From contig JABDMM010000070.1 in NCBI GenBank assembly GCA_013001465.1, positions 1 through 51,789 of the forward strand: 51,789 nt of DNA, read 5' to 3'. This document shows, in pieces, positions 1 to 7,186 of this stretch; within the stretch, counting starts at the first letter, position 1; every line of letters begins with the position of its first letter. Made by a program: the position numbers and the translations under genes. This stretch comes from Chitinophagales bacterium. GTDB taxonomy: Bacteria > Bacteroidota > Bacteroidia > Chitinophagales > JABDMM01. A model generated the notes under the pieces. It searched no databases, was not told where the DNA came from, and saw only the letters and a list, made by a program, of their open reading frames with translations.

Positions 1-2
1 CC

Positions 3-680
3 TCATTCCATTAGTAGATCAGGGCGGAAATTTTTGGTTCTTTCGTACGCTTTTTCATTCCTCCAGTTTAGGATAGCGGCTTCATTTCCTGAAAGCAGTA
101 TTTCTGGAACCACATTGCCTTCAAAATCTGATGGCCTTGTGTAAACCGGTGGTGCGAGCAGGCCGTCTTGAAAGGAATCTGTAAGCGCAGAAGTTTCATC
201 ATTGATCACTCCTGGAATAAGTCTTCCAATCGAATCGATAACTACAGCGGCTGCAATCTCCCCGCCAGAAAGAACAAAATCACCTATCGAAATTTCTTTG
301 GTTACAAACATGTCTCTTGCTCTTTGATCGATCCCTTTGTAATGTCCGCAGATTATCATCAAATTTTTCTGAAGTGACATTTTATTGGCTTCCTTCTGAT
401 CATAAGTTTTTCCATCAGGAGTTAGATATATGATATCGTCGAATTTAGATTTACTTTGCAGATCTCGAATACAATTTGCCAATGGTTCGATCATCATAAC
501 CATTCCAGCACCACCACCATACTGATAGTCATCTACCTGTTTATGTTTTGATGTGGAGTAGTCTCTGAGGTTCACAATGTTGATCTCGAGAAGTTGACGT
601 TCAACAGCTCTTTTTATGATCGAATGATCTAAAAATCCACTCAATAGTTCGGGGAGTACGGTTACAACATCAAATCTCAT
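3..680 (-). CDS. trmD: tRNA (guanine-N1)-methyltransferase TrmD
   Basis: This cytoplasmic SAM-dependent enzyme makes m1G37 next to the anticodon of a subset of tRNAs and prevents +1 frameshifting. The 225-residue protein has the normal family length. It carries the family hallmarks: an N-terminal MRFDVVTVLPE, the glycine-rich YGGGAGM segment near residue 54, and the trefoil-knot SAM-binding region with ICGHYKGIDQR and SIGDFVLSGGE. The C-terminal part (LLSGNEAAILNWR) is also typical. It starts at an ATG and stops three bases inside the window edge, so it is complete. It is the last visible gene of the minus-strand ffh-rpsP-rimM-trmD operon, 23 bases after rimM. rplS, which often follows, would lie outside the window. 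Confidence 0.97.
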   Translation of the reverse strand: MRFDVVTVLPELLSGFLDHSIIKRAVERQLLEINIVNLRDYSTSKHKQVDDYQYGGGAGMVMMIEPLANCIRDLQSKSKFDDIIYLTPDGKTYDQKEANKMSLQKNLMIICGHYKGIDQRARDMFVTKEISIGDFVLSGGEIAAAVVIDSIGRLIPGVINDETSALTDSFQDGLLAPPVYTRPSDFEGNVVPEILLSGNEAAILNWRNEKAYERTKNFRPDLLME

Positions 681-703
681 AGCTCAAATTTATGGTATAG
701 TAC

Positions 704-1213
704 TCAAATATCCAGTATCCCGCTTGGTAGCTTATATATAATCTTCCTCTTTTCATAGTCGATATTAATTATTAGATCTTCGACCTGAGGCAGCATAATA
801 TATTTACCGTTGTATTGAATTGAGAAAGTAGGATGAGCAGGCATGTCCATAACTTCTTCAATTTGACCGATGGACTCACCTTCGGAAGAATATACCATAA
901 AACCTGTAAGATCTTTTTTGTCATTTGTATGGAAATACTCGCTTTCTTTTCCAAGCTCTATGAATAACTCAAAAGAAGATAACTCATCGGCTTTCGATTT
1001 TGTGTCACAGCCTTCCAGTTTGAGGATATATTCGGGATGTTTTGTTCGTCTGATATTTTCAATGAAATAGGGGAGGGTTTCCTTTCCATCAGAAATGAAA
1101 ATATGGTTCGGAATGTTTTCCGGATTTAAAAGGGAATAAAGAAATTTGATTTTTAGCTCACCGGTAATACCATGAGCTTTAGTAATTCGACCGATCTTAG
1201 AATAATCGTCCAT
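704..1213 (-). CDS. rimM: Ribosome maturation factor RimM
   Basis: RimM binds ribosomal protein S19 and helps late maturation of the 30S head. The 169-residue product has the two expected domains. The N-terminal RimM barrel (about residues 1-85) opens with the typical IGRITKAHGITGELKI. A PRC-barrel follows (about 90-169) with the characteristic GQIEEVMDMPAHP and a MLPQVEDLI segment. It sits between rpsP (11 bases upstream) and trmD, the usual bacterial order, and is probably cotranscribed with them. Length and start (ATG) are normal. Nothing odd is visible. Confidence 0.95.
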   Translation of the reverse strand: MDDYSKIGRITKAHGITGELKIKFLYSLLNPENIPNHIFISDGKETLPYFIENIRRTKHPEYILKLEGCDTKSKADELSSFELFIELGKESEYFHTNDKKDLTGFMVYSSEGESIGQIEEVMDMPAHPTFSIQYNGKYIMLPQVEDLIINIDYEKRKIIYKLPSGILDI

Positions 1214-1224
1214 CTGAAGGATCT

Positions 1225-1965
1225 CTATGCCTTCCCTTCTTCTTTTGCAGCGTCGTCGCCTTCTTCTGCTTTAGGTTCTTCAGCAGGAGTTTCTTCTGCT
1301 TTTGCTTCAGCAGGAGTTTCTTCTGCTTTTGCCTCTTCTTTAGGAGCTTCCTCTGTTTTCTTTTCTTCAGCAGGAACAGCAGCTTCCTCAGCAGGTGCAG
1401 CTGTTGTTTCTTCAGCAGCTGATGCATTTTCGTCTGCTGGTGCAGCTTCTGCTACTTCAGTTGCGCCTTCTGCAGCTTGTGCTTCAGCATTTGCAGCAGC
1501 TTCTTCCTTTTGAAGTGCAGCTCTTTTTGCTTCATCTTTCTCTTCACGTTTCTTAGCTTCTGCATCGATCACCTTCTGTTTCTCGCTTGCTTTGGTCTTA
1601 CTTATTTCGCGTACTTTATCCAAAACAGCGTTCTCATGGTCAGATACCCATGTCTGGTATTTCGATTCAACTTCTTGTTCCGTCAAAGCACCTTTCCTTA
1701 AACCTCTTCTCAGATGTTTTAAATACAGTGCACCTTTATAAGAAAGAATTGCTCGTACAGTATTTGTTGGTTGAGCACCTTTTTCCATCCAGTTGACAGC
1801 TTTGTCAACATCCACATTTATAGTTGCTGGAACAGATAAAGGATTGTAATCGCCTATCCTTTCAATGAACCTTCCATCTCGCTTAGATCTTGAATCTGCA
1901 ATTACGATATGATAGAAAGGTCTCTTTCCTCTTCCGTGTCTTTGTAACCTGATTTTAACCGGCAT
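1225..1965 (-). CDS. rpsP: 30S ribosomal protein S16 with long Ala/Glu/Lys-rich tail
   Basis: Residues 1 to about 80 are a standard S16 domain (MPVKIRLQRHGRGKRPFYHI, then RFIERIGDYNP), which binds 16S rRNA during early 30S assembly. Most bacterial S16 proteins are 80-90 residues; this one has 246. Residues about 85-150 are a charged, probably helical linker. From about residue 150 to the end it is low-complexity, built from A, E, K, P and T, and strongly acidic overall. The tail includes a tandem 9-residue repeat encoded by a perfect 27-base duplication. Tailed S16 proteins are known in Bacteroidota, but this tail is long. The gene follows ffh by 54 bases and precedes rimM by 11. The tail stays in frame to a normal stop, so it is not a frameshift artefact. 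Confidence 0.95.
   Translation of the reverse strand: MPVKIRLQRHGRGKRPFYHIVIADSRSKRDGRFIERIGDYNPLSVPATINVDVDKAVNWMEKGAQPTNTVRAILSYKGALYLKHLRRGLRKGALTEQEVESKYQTWVSDHENAVLDKVREISKTKASEKQKVIDAEAKKREEKDEAKRAALQKEEAAANAEAQAAEGATEVAEAAPADENASAAEETTAAPAEEAAVPAEEKKTEEAPKEEAKAEETPAEAKAEETPAEEPKAEEGDDAAKEEGKA
1279..1332 (-). repeat. Perfect 27-bp tandem duplication inside the rpsP tail
   Basis: The 27 bases at 1279-1305 are repeated exactly at 1306-1332. On the minus strand each copy encodes nine residues of the pattern A-K-A-E-E-T-P-A-E. Exact identity at the nucleotide level, including third codon positions, points to a recent duplication, most likely by replication slippage. Related imperfect copies flank it. 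Confidence 0.9.
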
Positions 1966-2019
1966 GCATCAATTTTTAGGAGTGCAAATATAGAGCATAT
2001 TTTGTATTAAAAAAAGGAT

Positions 2020-3351
2020 TTACTTGCCAAATGGCATACCCTTGAAAACCCTCCCTGCAGAAGACATCTTTTGCATACTCTTCATCATTTTCTTCATTTG
2101 ATCAAATTGTTTCAAAAATTGATTCACTTCCTGTACTGTATTTCCACTTCCAAGAGCAATTCTTTTTCTTCGGGATCCATTCATGATGTCTGGATTTAAT
2201 CTCTCCTCGGGTGTCATCGAAGTGATGATCGCCTCTATTTTCTTAAATGAATTCTCGTCTATATCAACGTCTTTGATCGCTTTCCCAACCCCAGGGATCA
2301 TGCCTAATAGATCTTTGACATTTCCCATTTTTTTGATTTGCTTTAGCTGACTAAGGAAATCGTTAAAGTCGAATTGGTTCTTACTGATCTTTTTCTGTAG
2401 CTCTTGCGCTTTTTTCTCATCAAACTGTTCCTGCGCTTTCTCAACAAAGGAAACGATGTCACCCATTCCAAGAATTCTCTGCGCCATTCTCTCAGGATGA
2501 AAAACATCTAACGTATCTACTTTTTCTCCGGTAGAGACAAATTTGATAGGTTTATCTACTGTATATTTTATTGATAGTGCGGCACCACCACGAGTATCAC
2601 CATCTAATTTGGTTAGAACTACTCCGTCAAAATCCAACTTTTCATTAAAGGCTTTTGCTGTATTAACGGCATCCTGACCCGTCATCGAATCCACAACAAA
2701 CAAAATTTCATTAGGGTCAACTGCCGCTTTTACTGCAGAAATTTCTTTCATCATTTCTTCATCCACTGCCAATCGACCGGCGGTATCTATGATCACAACA
2801 TTATGTGAATGACTCTTTGCATAATCAATCGCTTTTTTCGCGATCTCAACGGGGTTCTTATTATCCTCTTCAGTAAAAACAGGGATCTTGATCGACTCTC
2901 CGAGAACTTTTAACTGATCTATCGCAGCCGGGCGGTAAACATCTCCTGCCACCATCAAAGGCTGTTTGCCTTTTTTTGTTTTTAAGTAGTGAGCTAGTTT
3001 GTGAGTGAATGTGGTCTTACCCGAACCTTGAAGTCCGGCGATGAGAATAACTGAAGGTGTGCCACTGGTATCAAATGTTGAGGCACTCCCACCCATAAGT
3101 GTGGTAAGTTCATCTTGCACTATCTTAGTCATAAGCTGACCTGGGGAAACTGCTGTTAGCACGTTTTCTCCTAATGCCCGGTCTTTAACCTTATCAGTAA
3201 AATCTTTTGCAATTTTGTAGTTTACATCTGCTTCTACTAATGCACGGCGGATCTCCTTAACAGTAGTAGCTACATTAATTTCAGTAATACTTCCTTGTCC
3301 TTTGAGATTCTTGAAAGCTCCCTCTAGACGTTCTTGAAGATTTTCAAACAT
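2020..3351 (-). CDS. ffh: Signal recognition particle protein Ffh (SRP54)
   Basis: This is the GTPase subunit of the bacterial signal recognition particle. With 4.5S RNA and FtsY it delivers nascent membrane proteins to SecYEG. The 443-residue protein has the N-domain (about 1-90) and the G-domain with P-loop GLQGSGKTT at 106-114, DTAGRL, and TKLDGDTRGGAALS. The C-terminal M-domain (from about 300) ends in methionine-rich MKKMMKSMQKM and GKAIKD-type motifs that bind signal peptides and RNA. It starts the run ffh-rpsP-rimM-trmD on the minus strand, an order also familiar from proteobacteria. A terminator lies between it and upstream rpoD. Its promoter should therefore lie between about 3352 and 3397, where I cannot pick out a clear motif. 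Confidence 0.97.
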   Translation of the reverse strand: MFENLQERLEGAFKNLKGQGSITEINVATTVKEIRRALVEADVNYKIAKDFTDKVKDRALGENVLTAVSPGQLMTKIVQDELTTLMGGSASTFDTSGTPSVILIAGLQGSGKTTFTHKLAHYLKTKKGKQPLMVAGDVYRPAAIDQLKVLGESIKIPVFTEEDNKNPVEIAKKAIDYAKSHSHNVVIIDTAGRLAVDEEMMKEISAVKAAVDPNEILFVVDSMTGQDAVNTAKAFNEKLDFDGVVLTKLDGDTRGGAALSIKYTVDKPIKFVSTGEKVDTLDVFHPERMAQRILGMGDIVSFVEKAQEQFDEKKAQELQKKISKNQFDFNDFLSQLKQIKKMGNVKDLLGMIPGVGKAIKDVDIDENSFKKIEAIITSMTPEERLNPDIMNGSRRKRIALGSGNTVQEVNQFLKQFDQMKKMMKSMQKMSSAGRVFKGMPFGK

Positions 3352-3396
3352 TTGTATTGATTTGGGACTGCAAAACTAAAGCCTCTTTATCAATAC

Positions 3397-3433
3397 ACAA
3401 AAAAAAAGTTTGACCGCATTGCGGCCAAACTTT
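3397..3433 (-). terminator. Rho-independent terminator of rpoD
   Basis: AAAGTTTG (3405-3412) and CAAACTTT (3426-3433) form an 8-bp stem. It extends inward, after one A/C mismatch, by CCGC/GCGG around an ATT loop. Read on the minus strand the hairpin is followed by a long T run (complement of the A tract 3399-3407). It begins 35 bases after the rpoD stop and separates rpoD from ffh. Confidence 0.85.
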
Positions 3434-3467
3434 GACTTAGAGAAGTGTTTGGTAAAAAAAATTGAAA

Positions 3468-4340
3468 TTAACGTCCTAAGTATGTTTTTAAATGCCTGCT
3501 TCTATTTGTGGATCGTAGCCGGTTTATTGCTTTATCTTTGATCTGCCGAACTCGCTCTCGGGTCAACCCAAAGTGATGCCCTATATCTTCCAGAGATAAC
3601 GGATGATCCATATCTATTCCAAAATAAAAGCGTAAAATTGTTTCCTGTCTATCTGTTAATGATTTAAGTGATCTTTCTATTTCTGTTTTGAGTGAATCCG
3701 AATATATCATAGACTGATCCGCTTTCTTGGCATTCTCATTTTCCAGCACATCCAGCAATCGGTTTTGCTCTTCGCTCGATGCGAATGGAGCATCCATAGA
3801 TACATGCCTGGACGATAACCCCATTGCGCTTTTGACTTCATCCAATTCGATCTCCAGTATTTGAGCCAACTCTTCTTCTGTGGGTTCTCTTTCGAATTCT
3901 TGCTCTAAGGATGAAAATGCTTTATTGATCTTGTTTAAGGATCCTACTTTGTTCAATGGAAGCCTTACAATTCTCGATTGTTCTGCCAATGACTGTAATA
4001 TAGATTGCCTTATCCACCAAACAGCATAAGATATAAACTTAAAACCTCTGGTTTCATCGAATCTTTGTGCTGCTTTGATCAAACCAAGATTTCCTTCATT
4101 GATTAGATCACTTAAGGATAAACCTTGATTTTGATATTGCTTTGCTACCGATACCACAAACCTTAAGTTGGCCTTTGTTAAACGCTCGAGAGCGTTCATG
4201 TCTCCATTTTTGATCTTGATCGATAACTCAACTTCTTCTTCAGCAGAGATCAATTCGACTTTACCGATTTCTTGTAAATACCGTTCAAGGGACTGACTTT
4301 CACGGTTGGTGATAGATTTTGTGATTTTTAACTGGCGCAT
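3468..4340 (-). CDS. rpoD: Primary RNA polymerase sigma factor RpoD, short Bacteroidota type
   Basis: This 290-residue sigma-70 factor directs core RNA polymerase to housekeeping promoters. It contains region 1.2 ([13 protein letters not shown], about residues 14-40) and regions 2.1-2.4 with [16 protein letters not shown] and the promoter-recognition stretch [15 protein letters not shown]. Region 3 follows, then region 4 with the helix-turn-helix [24 protein letters not shown] near the end. It has no region 1.1, as expected for the known Bacteroidota primary sigma, which recognises TTG/TAnnTTTG rather than the E. coli consensus. It is monocistronic: a 323-base gap lies upstream and a terminator downstream. 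Confidence 0.95.
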   Translation of the reverse strand: MRQLKITKSITNRESQSLERYLQEIGKVELISAEEEVELSIKIKNGDMNALERLTKANLRFVVSVAKQYQNQGLSLSDLINEGNLGLIKAAQRFDETRGFKFISYAVWWIRQSILQSLAEQSRIVRLPLNKVGSLNKINKAFSSLEQEFEREPTEEELAQILEIELDEVKSAMGLSSRHVSMDAPFASSEEQNRLLDVLENENAKKADQSMIYSDSLKTEIERSLKSLTDRQETILRFYFGIDMDHPLSLEDIGHHFGLTRERVRQIKDKAINRLRSTNRSRHLKTYLGR

Positions 4341-4401
4341 TATTTTATGGCTTTTATGATAAAGGAATTATGTATACAGGTAAAGTAATATATTAAAATC
4401 A

Positions 4402-4420
4402 CAAAGTCAATTGAGCTTTG
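4402..4420. promoter_or_regulatory. Imperfect palindrome upstream of rpoD
   Basis: CAAAG and CTTTG flank an exact palindromic core TCAATTGA, with one extra G breaking the symmetry. It lies about 60-80 bases upstream of the rpoD start. It could be an operator or a transcript hairpin. It is short and sits in AT-rich DNA, so chance is possible. Confidence 0.25.
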
Positions 4421-4597
4421 ATTAAAAAATTATGAATTCAACACGATTATTTTGGATGGCTAGATTTTACCTCTGAACTGAATAAAAAAAGACTTTGCTA
4501 TTAGTTTCTGATAATCATATGATTAAACTTCAACTGAGATAATAAACAACATTTAATAACTGTTTATGGAATTGTTATTTGGAAAATAGTTGTTGAA

Positions 4598-4605
4598 TAA
4601 TTTTG
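4598..4605 (+). promoter_or_regulatory. Candidate Bacteroidota promoter (-7 TAnnTTTG) for START-like gene
   Basis: TAATTTTG matches the Bacteroidota -7 consensus TAnnTTTG. A TTG at 4572-4574 lies 23 bases upstream, the outer limit of the usual -33 spacing; another TTG at 4579-4581 is 16 bases away. The implied start would give a leader of about 50 nucleotides. Single matches to this motif occur by chance in AT-rich DNA. Confidence 0.35.
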
Positions 4606-4663
4606 AATACCGTATTATTTAATTAAAATTGCATCATTACAAAACTCTTTGACAGGCTAAAAG

Positions 4664-5041
4664 ATGGCTAGAAGCGCATTTGAATTGGAATATATAATCA
4701 GGTCATCGCCGACGATTCTCTACAATTTTCTATCTACACCTTCGGGCCTTGCCCAATGGTTCTCGGATACTTGCGATATTAATGGATCAGAATATAGTTT
4801 TGGATGGAATGGCAATATCGAGAAAGCTACGCTTATAGAAAGTGTTGAAAATGAAATGATCCGTTTTCAATGGGATAGTATGGAAGATGACGAATACTTT
4901 GAGTTCCTGATCGAAAGGAACGAGGTTTCGAACGACACGATTCTCGTTGTAACAGATTTCGCTGAAGAAGATGATATCGAAGATCAAATTCTCCTTTGGG
5001 ATAGTCAGATTAAACGTTTACGCCAACAAAGTGGCAGCTGA
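4664..5041 (+). CDS. START-like domain protein (SRPBCC fold)
   Basis: This 125-residue soluble protein resembles the Bacteroidota START-like family, a helix-grip fold related to AHSA1 and polyketide cyclases. It opens with the typical FELEYIIRSSPTILYNFLSTPSGLAQWFSD, where a helix and first strands lead to the conserved W-F. Later come FGWNG and RFQWDSMEDDEYFEF, and it ends with a helix. These proteins are expected to bind a hydrophobic ligand, but no specific role is known to me. It lies 50 bases upstream of the LptF/LptG-family permease gene on the same strand, so the two may be cotranscribed. It starts at ATG and has no signal peptide. Confidence 0.8.
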   Translation: MARSAFELEYIIRSSPTILYNFLSTPSGLAQWFSDTCDINGSEYSFGWNGNIEKATLIESVENEMIRFQWDSMEDDEYFEFLIERNEVSNDTILVVTDFAEEDDIEDQILLWDSQIKRLRQQSGS

Positions 5042-5091
5042 TCGCAATAAATTTCCCTTTCTTAAATTAGTATAAAGCAAATAGCAGCTAA

Positions 5092-6546
5092 TTGAAAAAA
5101 ATCGATCAATTTCTCTTTAAAAGTTTCATAGGTCCTTTTGTCATTACTTTCTTTATTGCATTGTTTATCCTGGTGATGCAGTTTTTATGGAAGTACGTCG
5201 ATGAACTGGTGGGGAAGGGTCTCGAAATTCATGTCTTGGTTAAACTACTGTTCTACCACTCGATGAGACTTGTTCCTCTCGCTTTACCGCTCGCTGTATT
5301 ACTCGCATCAATTATGACTTTCGGGAATCTTGGAGAATACTATGAACTCACAGCAATGAAGTCAGCCGGAATTTCCCTTTTTCGCATTATGCGAGGTCTA
5401 ATTATCACTGCTGTTGTACTCAGCATTTTTGCTTTCGTTTTTTCAAATGAAGTCCTTCCATGGGCAAATCTGAAGTCTGGCTCCCTCTTATATGATATTA
5501 AACATCAAAAACCGACTTTCTCTTTACGGGAAGGAATTTTTAACAATAGTTTCGATGGTTTTAGCATTCGTGCGGAGGAAAAGGATGAAGATGGCCAAAC
5601 GCTCAAAGATATCATGATCTACGATCATAGTAGCAGGAAAGGAAATGACCTTGTCATAACAGCCAAATCAGGTTATATGTACCAAACTTCTGACAGGTCA
5701 GCTATAATCTTTAAACTCTTCGATGGTCATCAGTATCGTGAAATACCTCCAAAAACGCTTAAAGACAACAGTTTTGAACATTATCGCACTCGCTTCGAAT
5801 CCTGGGAAAAAGTTTTTGACTTGTCTGAGTTTGAATTTTCAAGAGTCGATGAAAAGTTTTTTAAAGACCTTCATCAAATGTTGGATATTGTTGAGCTCAC
5901 AAAAGCAATTGATACAATAAGTATTGAAAGAAGCAGGATCGCGGTAAAGCTTGATAAAAATACGGAGAGTGTCATTCTTGCAGAAAGGTATAAACTTGCT
6001 GTTGATACTATCATAAACAAAGTTGGCTCCAATGATGTCGTCTCTCTCTTAAGAACTGTCGATCCAAAAAAAAGAAAATCGATCTTTGAGAAAGCAAATT
6101 TTAAAGCAAAAAACATGAAAAGCTTTGCCGGAATGGCAGGAAGACAGCTTGAAAGGAAGAATCGTGACCTTGTGGTTCACTGGATTGAATGGCATAGAAA
6201 ATTTACTCTATCAATTGCATGTCTTGTTCTGTTTTTTATTGGAGCCCCGCTTGGCAGTATCATAAGAAAAGGCGGTCTTGGATGGCCGTTTTTCTGGTCC
6301 ATTATTTTCTTTATCATATTCCATGTAACTTCAATTTCTGGTGAAAAAATGGCTGAGGAAATGACTGTCTCTCCTTTTTTTGGAATGTGGATGTCCACTT
6401 TTATACTTTTCCCGGTTGGTGCATTTCTTACTTATAAAGCTGCAAATGATTCTAATTTGTTCGAAGCAAGAGCTTATCGAACAATGTTTACTTTTGTGAA
6501 TCGGGTTTTTGGAAAATTATCAAAACGCATTGAAACAACTAATTAA
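5092..6546 (+). CDS. lptG: LptF/LptG (YjgP/YjgQ) family permease
   Basis: LptF and LptG form the inner-membrane part of the LPS transporter that, with LptB and LptC, lifts LPS out of the membrane. This 484-residue protein has the family layout: two or three transmembrane segments in the first 125 residues (FKSFIGPFVITFFIALFILVM, then SMRLVPLALPLAVLLASIMT), a periplasmic jellyroll region, and three more helices from about residue 365 onward. It is longer than the roughly 360 residues of E. coli LptG. The extra part is a charged, helix-rich insertion at about residues 240-350 before the last membrane bundle. The start is TTG; no better ATG is near. It heads an overlapping set with the PAP2 and GT39 genes. 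Which of LptF or LptG it represents cannot be settled. Confidence 0.88.
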   Translation: MKKIDQFLFKSFIGPFVITFFIALFILVMQFLWKYVDELVGKGLEIHVLVKLLFYHSMRLVPLALPLAVLLASIMTFGNLGEYYELTAMKSAGISLFRIMRGLIITAVVLSIFAFVFSNEVLPWANLKSGSLLYDIKHQKPTFSLREGIFNNSFDGFSIRAEEKDEDGQTLKDIMIYDHSSRKGNDLVITAKSGYMYQTSDRSAIIFKLFDGHQYREIPPKTLKDNSFEHYRTRFESWEKVFDLSEFEFSRVDEKFFKDLHQMLDIVELTKAIDTISIERSRIAVKLDKNTESVILAERYKLAVDTIINKVGSNDVVSLLRTVDPKKRKSIFEKANFKAKNMKSFAGMAGRQLERKNRDLVVHWIEWHRKFTLSIACLVLFFIGAPLGSIIRKGGLGWPFFWSIIFFIIFHVTSISGEKMAEEMTVSPFFGMWMSTFILFPVGAFLTYKAANDSNLFEARAYRTMFTFVNRVFGKLSKRIETTN

Positions 6547-7186
6547 GAATTCTCTTTTTTTAAAGATCTATATAATTCTGTTTATAAGTGGTTTGCTACT
6601 TCATTTTGTTAATGAAAAAGGTGTCATCTTTCTCTGGATCAATGAACACCATTCTCCCTTGCAGGATGTGATTTTTAAATATGGTACTTTTCTTGGCGAT
6701 GGTCTCTTTGTGCTTATTATCGCATTGATTTTAGCTTTCATGAATTTCGGAAAGAGTTTCTTAGCTCTTTTAACACTAGCGATCGGAGGTGGCTTTGCAC
6801 AACTTATGAAGCAGGTATTCTTCTCTAATATTGTAAGACCTTCAAAGCATTTTGCAGACCTTGATCTCAATTTTGTTGAAAATGTAACAGTATACTCGAG
6901 CCACTCTTTTCCATCTGGTCATACCGCAACAGCTTTCGCTCTCTTTTGTATGCTCAGCTTAATGTTCAATAAAAGTGCCCTGAACATCATTTTTATCTTT
7001 CTGTCATTTCTGGTAGCTTATTCCCGAATTTATCTTGTTCAGCATTTCTATATTGACGTTTTGATCGGTTCTTTGGTAGGTGTGGTTTCCGCTGTGATTC
7101 TGTTTCTTTTGATTTTCAACCGTCAGGGATTCCTGGCTTCAAAATTGGCTAACTCTTCTGTTGGCTCACTATTTAGAACATCATGA
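6530..7186 (+). CDS. PAP2-family membrane phosphatase
   Basis: This is an integral-membrane phosphatase of the type-2 phosphatidic acid phosphatase family. Members dephosphorylate undecaprenyl pyrophosphate, lipid A or phospholipids at the periplasmic face. The three signature motifs are visible: K-x8-RP (KQVFFSNIVRP, with a wider spacing than the usual six residues), PSGH in HSFPSGHTATA, and S-R-x5-H-x3-D (SRIYLVQHFYID). About six hydrophobic helices span the rest. The frame is open back to a TTG at 6509. I prefer the TTG at 6530, which gives the basic start MKQLIKNS; both overlap the permease stop. Its end overlaps the GT39 start by four bases (ATGA). The location suggests a lipid-carrier or lipid A role, but the substrate cannot be read from the sequence. 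Confidence 0.88.
   Translation: MKQLIKNSLFLKIYIILFISGLLLHFVNEKGVIFLWINEHHSPLQDVIFKYGTFLGDGLFVLIIALILAFMNFGKSFLALLTLAIGGGFAQLMKQVFFSNIVRPSKHFADLDLNFVENVTVYSSHSFPSGHTATAFALFCMLSLMFNKSALNIIFIFLSFLVAYSRIYLVQHFYIDVLIGSLVGVVSAVILFLLIFNRQGFLASKLANSSVGSLFRTS

Larger units (their letters stand above)
4341..4663. other. Intergenic region between divergent rpoD and START-like gene
   Basis: These 323 AT-rich bases are the only non-coding stretch above 300 bases. I see no tRNA, small-RNA or ORF signature. They should carry the rpoD promoter (minus) and the promoter of the plus-strand START-like gene. A 19-base imperfect palindrome lies at 4402-4420 and a Bacteroidota-type -7 candidate at 4598-4605; both are listed separately. 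Confidence 0.7.

Noticed and set aside
1172-1513. Ala/Ser-rich plus-strand ORF opposite rpsP
   Set aside because: It is the antisense reading of the GCT/TTC-rich rpsP tail and shows no domain; low-complexity DNA leaves several frames open.
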